A stretch of DNA of 64,000 nucleotides from Microbacterium horticulturae (lineage in GTDB: Bacteria > Actinomycetota > Actinomycetes > Actinomycetales > Microbacteriaceae). Position 1 is the stretch's first letter; each line of letters opens with the position of its first letter. The position numbers were made by a program, and so were the translations under genes. The DNA is taken from assembly GCF_029094505.1 (NCBI RefSeq), contig NZ_CP119108.1, forward strand, positions 1,054,001 through 1,118,000, in the 5' to 3' direction. The notes below the pieces were generated by a model that was given only the letters and a program-made list of their open reading frames with translations, was not told the origin of the DNA and ran no database searches. Positions 51,633 through 60,883 of the stretch are shown here, piece by piece.

Positions 51633-53006
51633 ATGAGAGACGAGAAGGCTCCCGCATCGCCGCCGGATGCATCGACCGACCGCGGCGAAGCGCCGACCAA
51701 ACTCCGCCGGGCCATCACCGGCCCGCTGTTGTATGCGTTCATCCTCGGCGATGTGCTCGGCGCCGGCATCTACGCGCTGATGGGCGTGCTCGCCGGCAAG
51801 GTGGGTGGACTGCTCTGGGCCCCCCTCATCCTCGCGCTGCTGATGGCGTTGCTCACGGCGGGTTCGTACGCGGAGCTGGTCACGAAGTATCCTCGCGCCG
51901 GCGGAGCAGCCGTGTTCGCCGAGCGCGCCTTCCGCAGCCCGCTCGTGTCATTCCTTGTCGGGTTCAGCATGCTCGCCGCGGGCGTGACGAGCGCGGCCGG
52001 TCTGTCGATCGCGTTCGCCGGCGACTATTTCCGGACCTTCATCGATCTGCCGACGACGGTCGTGGCGGTGGTGTTCCTCGCGGTCGTCGGCGCTCTTAAC
52101 GCCCGCGGAATCCGAGAGTCGATGACGGCCAACCTGGTGATGACGGCGATCGAGCTGAGCGGCCTGGTCATCGTCATCGTCGTCGCGGCCGTGGCGCTCG
52201 GACGGGGCGGTGGCGAACTCGGCCGCGCCCTCCAGCTTCCCGAAGGCACCGGCGTCGCCGGGGCGGTGCTTGCCGGCGCGATCATCGCGTTCTACTCGTT
52301 CGTCGGCTTCGAGACCTCGGCCAACGTCGTAGAGGAGGTGCGGCATCCCACCCGCACGTACCCTCGTGCGCTGTTCGGCGCGCTGCTGACGGCGGGGGTC
52401 GTGTACGTGCTCGTCGGGGTCGCCAGCGCCGCCATGCTGCCGGCCCACGAGCTCGGAAAGTCGTCCGGGCCGCTGCTCGCGGTCGTCGCAGCGTCGGGCG
52501 TGAACGTGCCGCCGTGGCTGTTCAGTCTCATCGCGCTCATCGCCGTGGCCAACGGCGCACTGCTGACGATGATCATGTCGAGTCGCCTCACGTACGGCAT
52601 GGCCGAGCAGGGACTGCTTCCGCAGGTGCTCGCCCGCGTTCTGCCGCACCGGCGCACCCCGTGGGTCGCCATCGTGGTGACGACGCTGGTCGCGATGCTG
52701 CTCACGCTGGTCGGAGACCTTGCGACCCTGGCCGAGACGGTGGTGCTCCTGCTCCTGATCGTGTTCCTGAGCGCGAATGTCTCCGTCCTCGTGCTGCGGC
52801 GCGACAAAGTCGAGCACAAGCACTTCCGAGTGTGGACCTTCGTTCCGTTCCTCGGAATCGCCTCGTGTCTGCTGCTGATGACGCAGCAGCGGCCGGCGGT
52901 CTGGCTGTTCGCGGCGATCCTGCTCGCCGTGGGCGCCGTCCTCTATGTCATGGCGCGGTGGGGGCGCTCCCGGGCCGCCCTCCGCGAGAGCGCCCGGGAG
53001 CGCTGA
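51633..53006 (+). CDS. APC-family amino acid/polyamine permease
   Basis: 457 residues from the ATG at 51633; TACCGT lies 6 nt upstream. Twelve hydrophobic segments. The first helix has the APC loop ILGDVLGAGIYALMG, and FYSFVGFETSANVVEE in helix 6 is the usual substrate-site phrase. It would import an amino acid or amine by proton or solute exchange. Stop is 1 nt from the end of the convergent ligase gene. Confidence 0.9.
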   Translation: MRDEKAPASPPDASTDRGEAPTKLRRAITGPLLYAFILGDVLGAGIYALMGVLAGKVGGLLWAPLILALLMALLTAGSYAELVTKYPRAGGAAVFAERAFRSPLVSFLVGFSMLAAGVTSAAGLSIAFAGDYFRTFIDLPTTVVAVVFLAVVGALNARGIRESMTANLVMTAIELSGLVIVIVVAAVALGRGGGELGRALQLPEGTGVAGAVLAGAIIAFYSFVGFETSANVVEEVRHPTRTYPRALFGALLTAGVVYVLVGVASAAMLPAHELGKSSGPLLAVVAASGVNVPPWLFSLIALIAVANGALLTMIMSSRLTYGMAEQGLLPQVLARVLPHRRTPWVAIVVTTLVAMLLTLVGDLATLAETVVLLLLIVFLSANVSVLVLRRDKVEHKHFRVWTFVPFLGIASCLLLMTQQRPAVWLFAAILLAVGAVLYVMARWGRSRAALRESARER

Positions 53007-53007
53007 A

Positions 53008-54600
53008 TCAGGCCTGCGCCTTCTCGCGGGCGCGCAGATCCTTGCGCAGGATCTTGCCCGCGCTCGACTTCGGAATCGCGTCGATGAACTCGACCCGGCG
53101 CACCTTCTTGTACGGGGCGACGCGTTCGGCGACGAAGGACTTCACCTCGTCCTCGGTGAGCTCGACGCCCGCGGCGGGCACGATGAACGCCTTGGGGATC
53201 TCCTGCTTCTCGTCGTCGAGGACGCCGATGACCGCGGCATCCGCCACCTTCGGATGACTCAGCAGCAGGGCCTCGAGCTCTGCGGGCGGCACCTGGTAGC
53301 CGTGGTACTTGATGAGTTCCTTGACCCGGTCGACCACGGTATACCAGCCGCCTTCGTTGACGGTGGCGACGTCGCCGGTGTGGAAGAAGCCATCGGCATC
53401 GATCGCGTTCGCGGTGGCGTCGGGCTTGTTGAGGTAGCCCATCATCACCTGCGGACCCTTGATCCACAGCTCGCCCGGGCGGGTTTCGCCGTCTTCGCCG
53501 AACTCGGTGATCTCTTCACCGGTGTCGGGGTCGACGATCTTGCAGATGGTGTTCGGCAGCGGAGTGCCCACCGAGCTGACCGGGATGTCGTCGCGCGTGT
53601 ACGGCATCGCATGCGTCACCGGACTGGTCTCGGTCAGTCCGTACCCCTGCATCATGCGGGCGTGGATGCGGCGGCCGGCGAGCTCTGCCGTGTCGCCGTC
53701 GAGCGGCGCGGCGCCCGAGAACACGCTGTGCACGGTGGAGATGTCGTACTGGTCGACGATCGGGTGCTTGGCCAGGGCCACGGCGATGGGCGGGGCGATG
53801 TACAGGTAGGTGCACCCATAGGTCTGGATGTTGCCGAGGAACTCCGGCAGGTCGAACCGCGCCATGGTCACCAGGCTCGCGCGCTGACGCAGAGCGAGGT
53901 TCAGCAGCACCGTCATGCCGTAGATGTGGAAGAACGGCAGCACCGCCAGCACACGGTCGGTCTCGCGGAGGTCGATGTTCACACGCGACTGCTCCACGTT
54001 GGCGACGAGGTTGCGGTGGCTGAGCATGACGCCCTTGGGAATGCCTGTGGTGCCCGACGAATAGGGGAGCACGGCCAGATGTGTGGCCGGATCGAAGCTC
54101 ACCGCCGGCGGCGCCTGCTGCTCACCCAGGAGGCCGCGCAGGTCAGGATGCCCCTCCGCGCCGTCGATCACGATGAGATGGTCGTCGGGGATGCCACAGG
54201 CCGCGGCCGCCTCGGCGGCGTGGGGGAGCAGCGGACTGACCGTGACGAGCCAGGTGGCGCCGGCATCTTCGATCTGCTTCTGTATCTCGCCCGCCGTGTA
54301 CAGGGAGTTGAACGTCGTGACCGTGGCGCCGAGGCGCAGGACGCCATGGAACACGGTCGCGAACGCCGGCGTGTTAGGGCACAGCAGCCCGACCACCGTG
54401 TCGGTGTCGACGCCGCGGGCGGCCAGAGCCCCCGCGAACGCGTCGATCTGCGCCTTCAGCGCGCCGTAGGTGGTCTCTGCCCCGGAGGTCGGATCGACGA
54501 GCGCGACGCGCGCGGCGTCATCAGCCGTCAGATCGCCGAACAGGTAGTCGTAGACGCTGAGGTCGGGAATCTCGACGTCGGGGAACGGGCTGTGGAACAC
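53008..54600 (-). CDS. 4-coumarate-CoA-ligase-like acyl-CoA synthetase
   Basis: 530 residues from the GTG at 54600, which has AAGGGAGAAG upstream; an in-frame ATG at 54654 is possible but lacks a ribosome site. ANL superfamily motifs: YSSGTTGIPKG (about 185), GYGLTETSP (about 330), DRVKELIKYHGYQVPP (about 435) and the catalytic Lys in KSSAGKILRKDL near the end. It activates an aromatic or fatty acid to its CoA ester. Phenylpropanoid acids are plausible given the paa pathway nearby, but the substrate is not shown. Confidence 0.9.
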   Translation of the reverse strand: MFHSPFPDVEIPDLSVYDYLFGDLTADDAARVALVDPTSGAETTYGALKAQIDAFAGALAARGVDTDTVVGLLCPNTPAFATVFHGVLRLGATVTTFNSLYTAGEIQKQIEDAGATWLVTVSPLLPHAAEAAAACGIPDDHLIVIDGAEGHPDLRGLLGEQQAPPAVSFDPATHLAVLPYSSGTTGIPKGVMLSHRNLVANVEQSRVNIDLRETDRVLAVLPFFHIYGMTVLLNLALRQRASLVTMARFDLPEFLGNIQTYGCTYLYIAPPIAVALAKHPIVDQYDISTVHSVFSGAAPLDGDTAELAGRRIHARMMQGYGLTETSPVTHAMPYTRDDIPVSSVGTPLPNTICKIVDPDTGEEITEFGEDGETRPGELWIKGPQVMMGYLNKPDATANAIDADGFFHTGDVATVNEGGWYTVVDRVKELIKYHGYQVPPAELEALLLSHPKVADAAVIGVLDDEKQEIPKAFIVPAAGVELTEDEVKSFVAERVAPYKKVRRVEFIDAIPKSSAGKILRKDLRAREKAQA

Positions 54601-54730
54601 GAGGCTTCTCCCTTGATCTTCGTGCACGCCGGTGCTGGTTCCGGCATCCGGCATCGTCGCCGGGTGGCTCCATCATGCCATGAGGACCGAGTCTCAGCGG
54701 ACGTGAGACCCGGTCCTCGAGTGCGTGCGC

Positions 54731-55798
54731 TCAGACCCGTGCTGCCGGTGCGCTCTCCAGGCGCCGTGCGGCGAGCTTCTCGGCGGCGTCCAGGGGCGCC
54801 GTGCCGGCCGTCTCCGCCTCGTCGAAGATGTGGCGGAGCGTGTCGCCGATGCCGCTGACGCGCTGCAAGATCTCGTCGCGGGTGCCATGGTGCTTCGCTT
54901 CGAGGTCGAGGTAGATCACACCTCCCGCGTTGACGACGAAGTCGGGGGCGTACAGGATGCCGCGGCCGGCCAGACGCGCGGCACCGCTGCGATCGGCGAG
55001 AGGGTTGTTCGCCGGCCCGCACACCGCCTTCACCGCAAGGGCGTCGATAGTGTCGTCGTCGAGCACGCCGCCGATGCCGGCGGGCACGAACACATCGCCG
55101 GGCACGTGGTGCTCGGTCCCGGGCGTGACCCAGGTTGCACCCAGGCGCGCTGCGAGGTCCTTCTTGGCGGTGTTCACGTCGGTGACGGTGAGCAGCGCGC
55201 CCTCGGCCGACAGGCGCTGGGCGAGCCGGCCGCCGACCTGGCCGAGTCCCGAGATCGTGATGCGGCGTTGCGCAACGTCGCTCGATCCGGTGACGCGCTC
55301 GAGCGTCGCGCGCAGCGACTCGTACACCCCGAGGCTCGTGGGGCCGGCCGGCTCGCCCTCGCCGCCCGCGGTGTCGGGCAGCCCGACCACGTGCGGGGTG
55401 CGCTCCGACACGGTGAGCATGTCTTCGGCCGTCGAACCGACGTCTTCGGCGGTGCGGTACAGGCCTCCGAGCGCCTCGACGGCGTCGCCCAGGTCCAGGA
55501 AGGCGGCCCGGCGCCGGTCGTCGTCGAGCGTCTCGCCCGGCGCGAGCCGGAGGACCGACTTGCCGCCGCCGGCGTCGAGGCCGGCCGTGGCGTTCTTCAG
55601 GGTCATCGCCGCGGAGAGCCGCAGCGCATCGCCGAGTGCGTCGCTCCACTGGGGGTACGTCCACAGCCGCGCGCCGCCGAGTGCGGAGCCGAGGGCGGAT
55701 GAGTGCAGGGCGACCGTGATCATGAGGCCGCTGCGCGGACCCGTGATCACCTCCACGCGCTCGTGGGTGAAATCGGGCAGGGGCAGGGTGTGCGTCAT
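54731..55798 (-). CDS. Leu/Val/Phe-type amino acid dehydrogenase
   Basis: 355 residues from the ATG at 55798 (AGAGG upstream). Glu/Leu/Phe/Val dehydrogenase family: LGGARLWTY, catalytic Lys in AMTLKNATAGLDAGGGKSV (about 64-82), and a Rossmann fold with ISGLGQVGGRLAQRL (about 180). It deaminates a branched-chain or aromatic amino acid with NAD. Which one cannot be told by eye. Confidence 0.92.
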   Translation of the reverse strand: MTHTLPLPDFTHERVEVITGPRSGLMITVALHSSALGSALGGARLWTYPQWSDALGDALRLSAAMTLKNATAGLDAGGGKSVLRLAPGETLDDDRRRAAFLDLGDAVEALGGLYRTAEDVGSTAEDMLTVSERTPHVVGLPDTAGGEGEPAGPTSLGVYESLRATLERVTGSSDVAQRRITISGLGQVGGRLAQRLSAEGALLTVTDVNTAKKDLAARLGATWVTPGTEHHVPGDVFVPAGIGGVLDDDTIDALAVKAVCGPANNPLADRSGAARLAGRGILYAPDFVVNAGGVIYLDLEAKHHGTRDEILQRVSGIGDTLRHIFDEAETAGTAPLDAAEKLAARRLESAPAARV

Positions 55799-55955
55799 TG
55801 CGACCTCTTTCGGCTGGCCTTGTGGGCTGTGCTCTGCGGTGCCGGAGTTGTACGGCATCCACCCCCATTGTGCATGGTCTCGCGCGCACGCATCGCGGTG
55901 TCTTCTCCATGCTCAACCCGCGCGCGGCGGCATCCTAGACGTCACGAGGCGCACG

Positions 55956-55967
55956 TGAGCATGTTGA
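55956..55967. repeat. 12-bp direct repeat, left copy
   Basis: TGAGCATGTTGA, repeated exactly at 56986-56997; together they bracket the AbiEi-DUF559 gene. A 9-bp part (TTGAGCATG) also occurs inverted at 55908-55916. Confidence 0.5.
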
Positions 55968-56082
55968 GCGAACGCGATCGTCGCGCCCATCGATTCCTCC
56001 CCATCCGGGCCGTGCGCACTAACTGTCCACAGATCGCGGGGTTCACCGTGCCGACCCTCTCTGCCGCGCCAGAATCGAGGCC

Positions 56083-56925
56083 ATGGAGGCGAAGGTCGAC
56101 ACCGGGCCCGCACCCCGGATGGTGCGGACGCAGCACCTCCGTCAACGAGGTGTCACCCACCGCCAGATCGCCGCAGCCGTTGCCGACGGCAGGCTCATCC
56201 GCCTTCGCCGTGGCGTCTTCGGCGCGACGGACCTCTCCACTGACTGCGTCGATGCCGCTCGGTGTCTGGGGCGACTTACGTGTGTTTCGGAGTTGCAGCG
56301 CAGGAAGGTGTTCGTCCTGCACAGGCCTGATCGTCTGCACCTGCACGTGGCGCCCAGTTCCTCGAGACTGCCTGTCGGGGTGAAGAACCATCGCGTGCAC
56401 CGCGATGAGCTCAGGCGGACGCCCGTACCTGACTCTCTCAGCGTCGAGTTTTTTGATGCGCTGGTGCATGCGGTCTGCTGCCAGGAGCCGCGGGCGGCGA
56501 TTGCGTCGATAGATTCGGCATTGCACCATGGACTGTTGCGTACGGACGAGTTGGATGAGCTCTTCGCGGCGTTGCCGCGCCGGTTCCGCCGGCTGCGCCG
56601 CCTGCTCGACGGCCGTGCTGAATCGGGTCCTGAGACGTTGTTGCGGCTCATCCTCCGGTCGATCGGCTGTGCTTTCGATGTGCAAGTCCGCATCCGCCGC
56701 GTCGGTCGCGTCGATTTCCTCGTGGACGGCTGGTTGATCATCGAATGCGACAGCGAGGAGTTCCACAGCTCGTGGGCGGACCAGAGGCGGGACAGAAGGC
56801 GAGACCTCGCGGCCGCGGCACAGGGGTATGCGACGTTCCGGCCCATCGCCGAAGACATCATGTGGCACCCGGACGAGGTGCGCGCGGCCGTCCTCGGACT
56901 CCTTGCGCTGCGTCGATCGCGCTGA
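56083..56925 (+). CDS. AbiEi-like HTH protein with C-terminal DUF559 (VSR-like nuclease) domain
   Basis: 280 residues. Residues about 10-50 form a winged helix like the AbiEi antitoxin N-terminus (HLRQRGVTHRQIAAAV, RLRRGVFG). The C-terminal ~90 residues are DUF559: ESGPETLLRLIL, then VDFLVDGWLIIECDSEEFH, a PD-(D/E)XK-like set of acidic residues. Such proteins are plentiful in Microbacteriaceae; role in defence or DNA repair is suspected but unproven. No partner AbiEii-like toxin is adjacent. It is bracketed by 12-bp direct repeats. Confidence 0.82.
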   Translation: MEAKVDTGPAPRMVRTQHLRQRGVTHRQIAAAVADGRLIRLRRGVFGATDLSTDCVDAARCLGRLTCVSELQRRKVFVLHRPDRLHLHVAPSSSRLPVGVKNHRVHRDELRRTPVPDSLSVEFFDALVHAVCCQEPRAAIASIDSALHHGLLRTDELDELFAALPRRFRRLRRLLDGRAESGPETLLRLILRSIGCAFDVQVRIRRVGRVDFLVDGWLIIECDSEEFHSSWADQRRDRRRDLAAAAQGYATFRPIAEDIMWHPDEVRAAVLGLLALRRSR

Positions 56926-56985
56926 CGGTTCGTTCGACATGGCCAGATCGCGGATCGACCCTCGCTGAGGGTACGTATCGACGCT

Positions 56986-56997
56986 TGAGCATGTTGA
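56986..56997. repeat. 12-bp direct repeat, right copy
   Basis: Second TGAGCATGTTGA, 61 bp after the end of the AbiEi-DUF559 gene and 1030 bp from the first copy, in the same direction. Confidence 0.5.
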
Positions 56998-57044
56998 CGG
57001 CACAGTCTGAGTGGCAACGTCGGGCCCGCCCCTAAGCTGACACC

Positions 57045-57521
57045 ATGCCCGACCCGCTCCCGACCCGCGCGCGCCTCGTGGAGGCCGCGTTGCGCGATGC
57101 CGGCATCCCCGGCGAGATCGTCGTCCTGCCCGACTCGGCGGCCACCGCGCCGCTGGCGGCCGCGGCCCTCGGCGTCGAGGTCGGCGCGATCGCGAACAGC
57201 CTCGTGTTCTGGTCGGACGACGAGCCGCTTCTGGTCATGACCAGCGGCGCGCACCGCGTCGACACGAAGGCGCTCGCGCACCGGCTGGGACGGCAGAAGA
57301 TCCAGCGGGCCACGCCCGATCAGGTGCGGGATGCCACGGGCCAGACCATCGGAGGCGTCGCACCGACCGGTCACCCGGCGCCCGTGACCACCGTCGTCGA
57401 CCGCGATCTGGCATCGTACGACCAGATCTGGGCTGCGGCCGGCACGCCGCACACGGTGTTTCCGCTGACGTTCGCCGAGCTCGTGCACCTGACCCGCGGC
57501 ACCGTCGAGCGGGTGGACTGA
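57045..57521 (+). CDS. YbaK/EbsC-family aminoacyl-tRNA deacylase
   Basis: 158 residues; TAAGCT lies 6 nt before the ATG. YbaK-like fold, with the conserved Lys-containing stretch TSGAHRVDTKALAHRLG and the GGVAPTGHP loop (about 105-113). Family members hydrolyse Cys- or Ala-mischarged tRNA-Pro and related species. It is a second possible tRNA-editing protein in this window besides the AlaX-like gene. Confidence 0.9.
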   Translation: MPDPLPTRARLVEAALRDAGIPGEIVVLPDSAATAPLAAAALGVEVGAIANSLVFWSDDEPLLVMTSGAHRVDTKALAHRLGRQKIQRATPDQVRDATGQTIGGVAPTGHPAPVTTVVDRDLASYDQIWAAAGTPHTVFPLTFAELVHLTRGTVERVD

Positions 57522-57614
57522 GCCGCCACCGCCGCCGCGTGAGGATGCAGCGAGGCCGCCGAGGAAGCAACCGCTCCCTCGGCCACCGCCTGCGCCCTCT
57601 GCACGGCCGGACGC

Positions 57615-57634
57615 TTGTCTGAGATCACAGACAA
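57615..57634. promoter_or_regulatory. Putative operator of the hut operon
   Basis: A 20-bp palindrome TTGTCTG.GATC.CAGACAA with one mismatched pair, 52 bp before the hutH ATG and downstream of the YbaK gene. No hut regulator gene is present in the window, so the binding protein is unknown. Confidence 0.6.
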
Positions 57635-57686
57635 AGGATGCCGCAGGAGACTGCCCAGCGACGCCGCCGCGGTGTGGAATCAAGAC

Positions 57687-59222
57687 ATGAGCACGACCAT
57701 CGTCACCGTCGGGGCTGCGCCCCTCACCCCCGCAGAGGTCGTCGCGGTCGCCCGCGACGGCGCGCGCGTCGAGATCGCCCCGGCCGCCTTCGCGCGCGTC
57801 GCGGAAAGCCGCGCCCTCATCGAGCGCCGCGCCTCCGACCCGGCCCCGCATTACGGCGTCTCGACCGGATTCGGGGCACTGGCAACCACGTTCATCGCGC
57901 CCGAGCGGCGGCGCCAGCTGCAGGCGAGCCTCATCCGCTCGCATGCCGCCGGCACCGGCGCCGAGGTCGAAGGCGAGGTCGTGCGCGCGCTGCAGGTGCT
58001 GCGGCTGCAGACGCTGGCCAGCGGCCGCACGGGCGTGCGCGCCGAGGTCGTCATGACCTACGCCGGACTCTTGAATGCCGGCATCGTCCCCATCGTGCGC
58101 GAGTACGGCTCCCTCGGCTGCTCAGGCGATCTCGCCCCGCTCGCGCACGTCGCGCTGGCCGCGATGGGCGAGGGCGAGGTGCGTGTCGCGGGAGAGAGAG
58201 TGGATGCCGCCGCAGCCCTGGCCGCGGCATCCCTCGCTCCTCTCGTGCTCGAAGAGAAGGAGGGCCTTGCCCTCATCAACGGCACCGACGGCATGCTCGG
58301 GATGCTGCTGCTCGCCCTCGCCGATCTCGACGTGCTGTTCGACACCGCCGACATCGCCGCGGCTCTCTCGATCGAGAGCCAGCTGGGCACCGCAGCCGTC
58401 TTCGCCGAAGACCTCATGGCGCTGCGCCCGCAAGTCGGGCAGGCGACCAGCGCCGCGCGCCTGCGCGCGCTGCTCGAGCCGTCGCCGATCGTGCAGAGCC
58501 ATCGGGGGCCCGAGGACGGGCGTGTGCAAGACGCCTACTCGCTTCGCTGCGCGCCCCAGGTGCACGGCGCCGCGCGCGATACCGCCGACCACGCGCGGCT
58601 GATCGCCACCCGCGAGCTGCAGGCCGTCGTCGACAACCCGGTCGTTACGCTCGACGGGCGCATCGAGTCGAACGGCAACTTCCACGGGGCACCGGTCGCG
58701 TATGTGCTCGATTTCCTCGCGATCGCTGTGGCCGACATCGCCAGCATCTCCGAGCGGCGCACCGACCGAGCGCTCGACGTCGCGCGCAACCGCGAGCTGC
58801 CGCCGTTCCTCGCCGACGAGGCCGGCGTCGACTCGGGCCTGATGATCGCGCAGTATGCGGCCGCCGGGATCGTGTCCGAGCTCAAGCGCCTGGCCGTGCC
58901 CGCCTCGGTCGACTCGATCCCGTCGTCGGCCATGCAGGAGGACCACGTCTCAATGGGCTGGTCGGCGGCCCGAAAACTGCGCCGCGCTATCGACGGCCTG
59001 GCGCGGGTGCTTGCGGTCGAGGTCATCACCGGCAGCCGGGCCCTCGACCTGCGCGCGCCGCTGCAGCCGGGACCCGGAACCGGCGCCGTGCGCGATCTGC
59101 TGCGCCAGGAGGGCGTCGCCGGCCCCGGACACGACCGGTTCGTGAGCCCCGACATCGAGACCGCGACCGAACTGGTGATCAGCGGCGCCGTGCGCGCCGC
59201 CGCATTCGAAGGAGGCAAGTGA
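57687..59222 (+). CDS. hutH: Histidine ammonia-lyase
   Basis: 511 residues from the ATG at 57687. The MIO cofactor triad is Cys145-Ser146-Gly147 ([14 protein letters not shown]), the form common in actinobacteria where others have Ala-Ser-Gly. It deaminates histidine to urocanate. First gene of hutH-hutU-M20-hutF-hutI; the stop overlaps the hutU start (TGATG). Confidence 0.96.
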   Translation: MSTTIVTVGAAPLTPAEVVAVARDGARVEIAPAAFARVAESRALIERRASDPAPHYGVSTGFGALATTFIAPERRRQLQASLIRSHAAGTGAEVEGEVVRALQVLRLQTLASGRTGVRAEVVMTYAGLLNAGIVPIVREYGSLGCSGDLAPLAHVALAAMGEGEVRVAGERVDAAAALAAASLAPLVLEEKEGLALINGTDGMLGMLLLALADLDVLFDTADIAAALSIESQLGTAAVFAEDLMALRPQVGQATSAARLRALLEPSPIVQSHRGPEDGRVQDAYSLRCAPQVHGAARDTADHARLIATRELQAVVDNPVVTLDGRIESNGNFHGAPVAYVLDFLAIAVADIASISERRTDRALDVARNRELPPFLADEAGVDSGLMIAQYAAAGIVSELKRLAVPASVDSIPSSAMQEDHVSMGWSAARKLRRAIDGLARVLAVEVITGSRALDLRAPLQPGPGTGAVRDLLRQEGVAGPGHDRFVSPDIETATELVISGAVRAAAFEGGK

Positions 59223-60880
59223 TGCAGGGAGCACGAGAGGTGCGGGCGCCGCGCGGCGCCGAGCGCACCGCGAAGAGCTGGGGCGCCGAAGCCGCCAAGC
59301 GCATGCTCATGAACAACCTCGACCCCGAAGTGGCCGAGCACCCCGACGACCTCGTCGTCTACGGCGGCAGCGGCCGTGCGGCGCGCAGCTGGGAGGCGTT
59401 CGATGCAATAGTGCGCACGCTCGACGAGCTCGAGCCCGACGAGACGCTGCTCGTGCAGTCGGGCAAGCCGGTCGGCGTGTTCCGCACGCACGAGTGGGCG
59501 CCGCGGGTGCTCATCGCCAACGCGAACCTCGTCGGCGACTGGGCGACGTGGCCCGAGTTCCGCCGGCTCGAGGCGCTGGGCCTGACGATGTACGGGCAGA
59601 TGACCGCGGGCTCGTGGATCTACATCGGCACGCAGGGCATTCTGCAGGGTACATACGAGACGTTCGCCGCGGTCGCCCGCGTGCTCGGCCGCGACTCGCT
59701 GGCCGGCACGCTGACGCTGACCGCCGGCTGCGGTGGCATGGGCGGTGCGCAGCCGCTCGCCGTCACCATGAACGAGGGCACCGTGCTCATCGTCGACGTC
59801 GACGAGTCGCGGCTGGCACGCCGCGTCGCGCACGGCTATCTCGACGAGTACACGACCGACCTCGACGCGGCCATCGCACGCGTGGTCGCCGCCAAAGACG
59901 CCGGCGAGGCGCTCTCGGTCGGCGTCGTCGGCAACGCGGCCGAGGTCTTTCCGGAGCTTCTGGCCCGAGGCATCCCGATCGACATCGTCACCGACCAGAC
60001 GAGCGCGCACGATCCGCTCGCGTACCTGCCGACGGGCGTTGCGTTCGACGAGTGGAGGGAGGCCGCAGCCGCCGACCCCGAGGGCTTCACGCACCGGGCG
60101 CGCGCATCGATGGCCGCGCACGTGGGTGCGATGGTCGGATTCTTGGATGCCGGAGCCGCCGTGTTCGACTACGGCAACTCGATCCGCGCCGAGGCGGAGC
60201 TCGGCGGCTGCGAGCGGGCGTTCGCGTTTCCCGGATTCGTGCCGGCCTACATCCGCCCGCAGTTCCAAGAGGGGCGTGGCCCGTTCCGCTGGGCGGCGCT
60301 GTCGGGCGATCCCGAAGACATCTACAAGACCGACCGGGCGATCGCCGAGCTCTTCCCCGACGACAAGCCGCTGCACCGCTGGCTCGACAAGGCGGCGGAC
60401 AAGGTGCATTTCGAGGGGCTGCCGGCCCGCATCTGCTGGCTCGGATACAAGGAACGACACCTGGCGGGGCTGAAGTTCAACGAGATGGTCGCCTCCGGCG
60501 AGCTTTCGGCGCCCATCGTGATCGGCCGCGACCACCTCGACTCGGGCTCGGTCGCCTCGCCGTATCGCGAGACGGAGTCGATGAAGGACGGATCTGACGC
60601 CATCGCCGACTGGCCGCTGCTGAACGCGCTGCTGAACACGTCGTCGGGCGCGTCGTGGGTGTCTATCCACCACGGCGGCGGCGTGGGCATCGGCCGCTCG
60701 ATCCACGCCGGGCAGGTCACCGTTGCCGACGGCTCGGCGCTGGCCGCCGAGAAGCTCGAGCGCGTGCTCACCAACGATCCCGGTTCGGGCGTCATGCGGC
60801 ACGTCGATGCGGGCTACGCGCACGCGCGCGACGTAGCCCTTCAGCGGGGCCTGAAGATTCCGATGCTGCCGGAGGGCTGA
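59222..60880 (+). CDS. hutU: Urocanate hydratase
   Basis: 552 residues from the ATG at 59222 with GGAGG upstream. Typical features are [31 protein letters not shown] (NAD site), [15 protein letters not shown] and the active-site region DQTSAHDPL. It converts urocanate to imidazolone propionate. The same frame is open through hutH, but those upstream codons are not part of the protein. Confidence 0.96.
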   Translation: MQGAREVRAPRGAERTAKSWGAEAAKRMLMNNLDPEVAEHPDDLVVYGGSGRAARSWEAFDAIVRTLDELEPDETLLVQSGKPVGVFRTHEWAPRVLIANANLVGDWATWPEFRRLEALGLTMYGQMTAGSWIYIGTQGILQGTYETFAAVARVLGRDSLAGTLTLTAGCGGMGGAQPLAVTMNEGTVLIVDVDESRLARRVAHGYLDEYTTDLDAAIARVVAAKDAGEALSVGVVGNAAEVFPELLARGIPIDIVTDQTSAHDPLAYLPTGVAFDEWREAAAADPEGFTHRARASMAAHVGAMVGFLDAGAAVFDYGNSIRAEAELGGCERAFAFPGFVPAYIRPQFQEGRGPFRWAALSGDPEDIYKTDRAIAELFPDDKPLHRWLDKAADKVHFEGLPARICWLGYKERHLAGLKFNEMVASGELSAPIVIGRDHLDSGSVASPYRETESMKDGSDAIADWPLLNALLNTSSGASWVSIHHGGGVGIGRSIHAGQVTVADGSALAAEKLERVLTNDPGSGVMRHVDAGYAHARDVALQRGLKIPMLPEG

Positions 60881-60883
60881 CCG

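Noticed and set aside
58111..58130. Loss of the MIO Ala in hutH (Cys-Ser-Gly) as an inactivating change
   Set aside because: From family knowledge, Cys-Ser-Gly is the normal form in actinobacterial histidine ammonia-lyases.
57638..59221. Open frame of over 500 codons upstream of and continuous with hutU
   Set aside because: It overlaps hutH entirely in another frame, is extremely Arg-rich, and hutU has its own ATG with a ribosome site at 59222; long false frames are common at this GC content.
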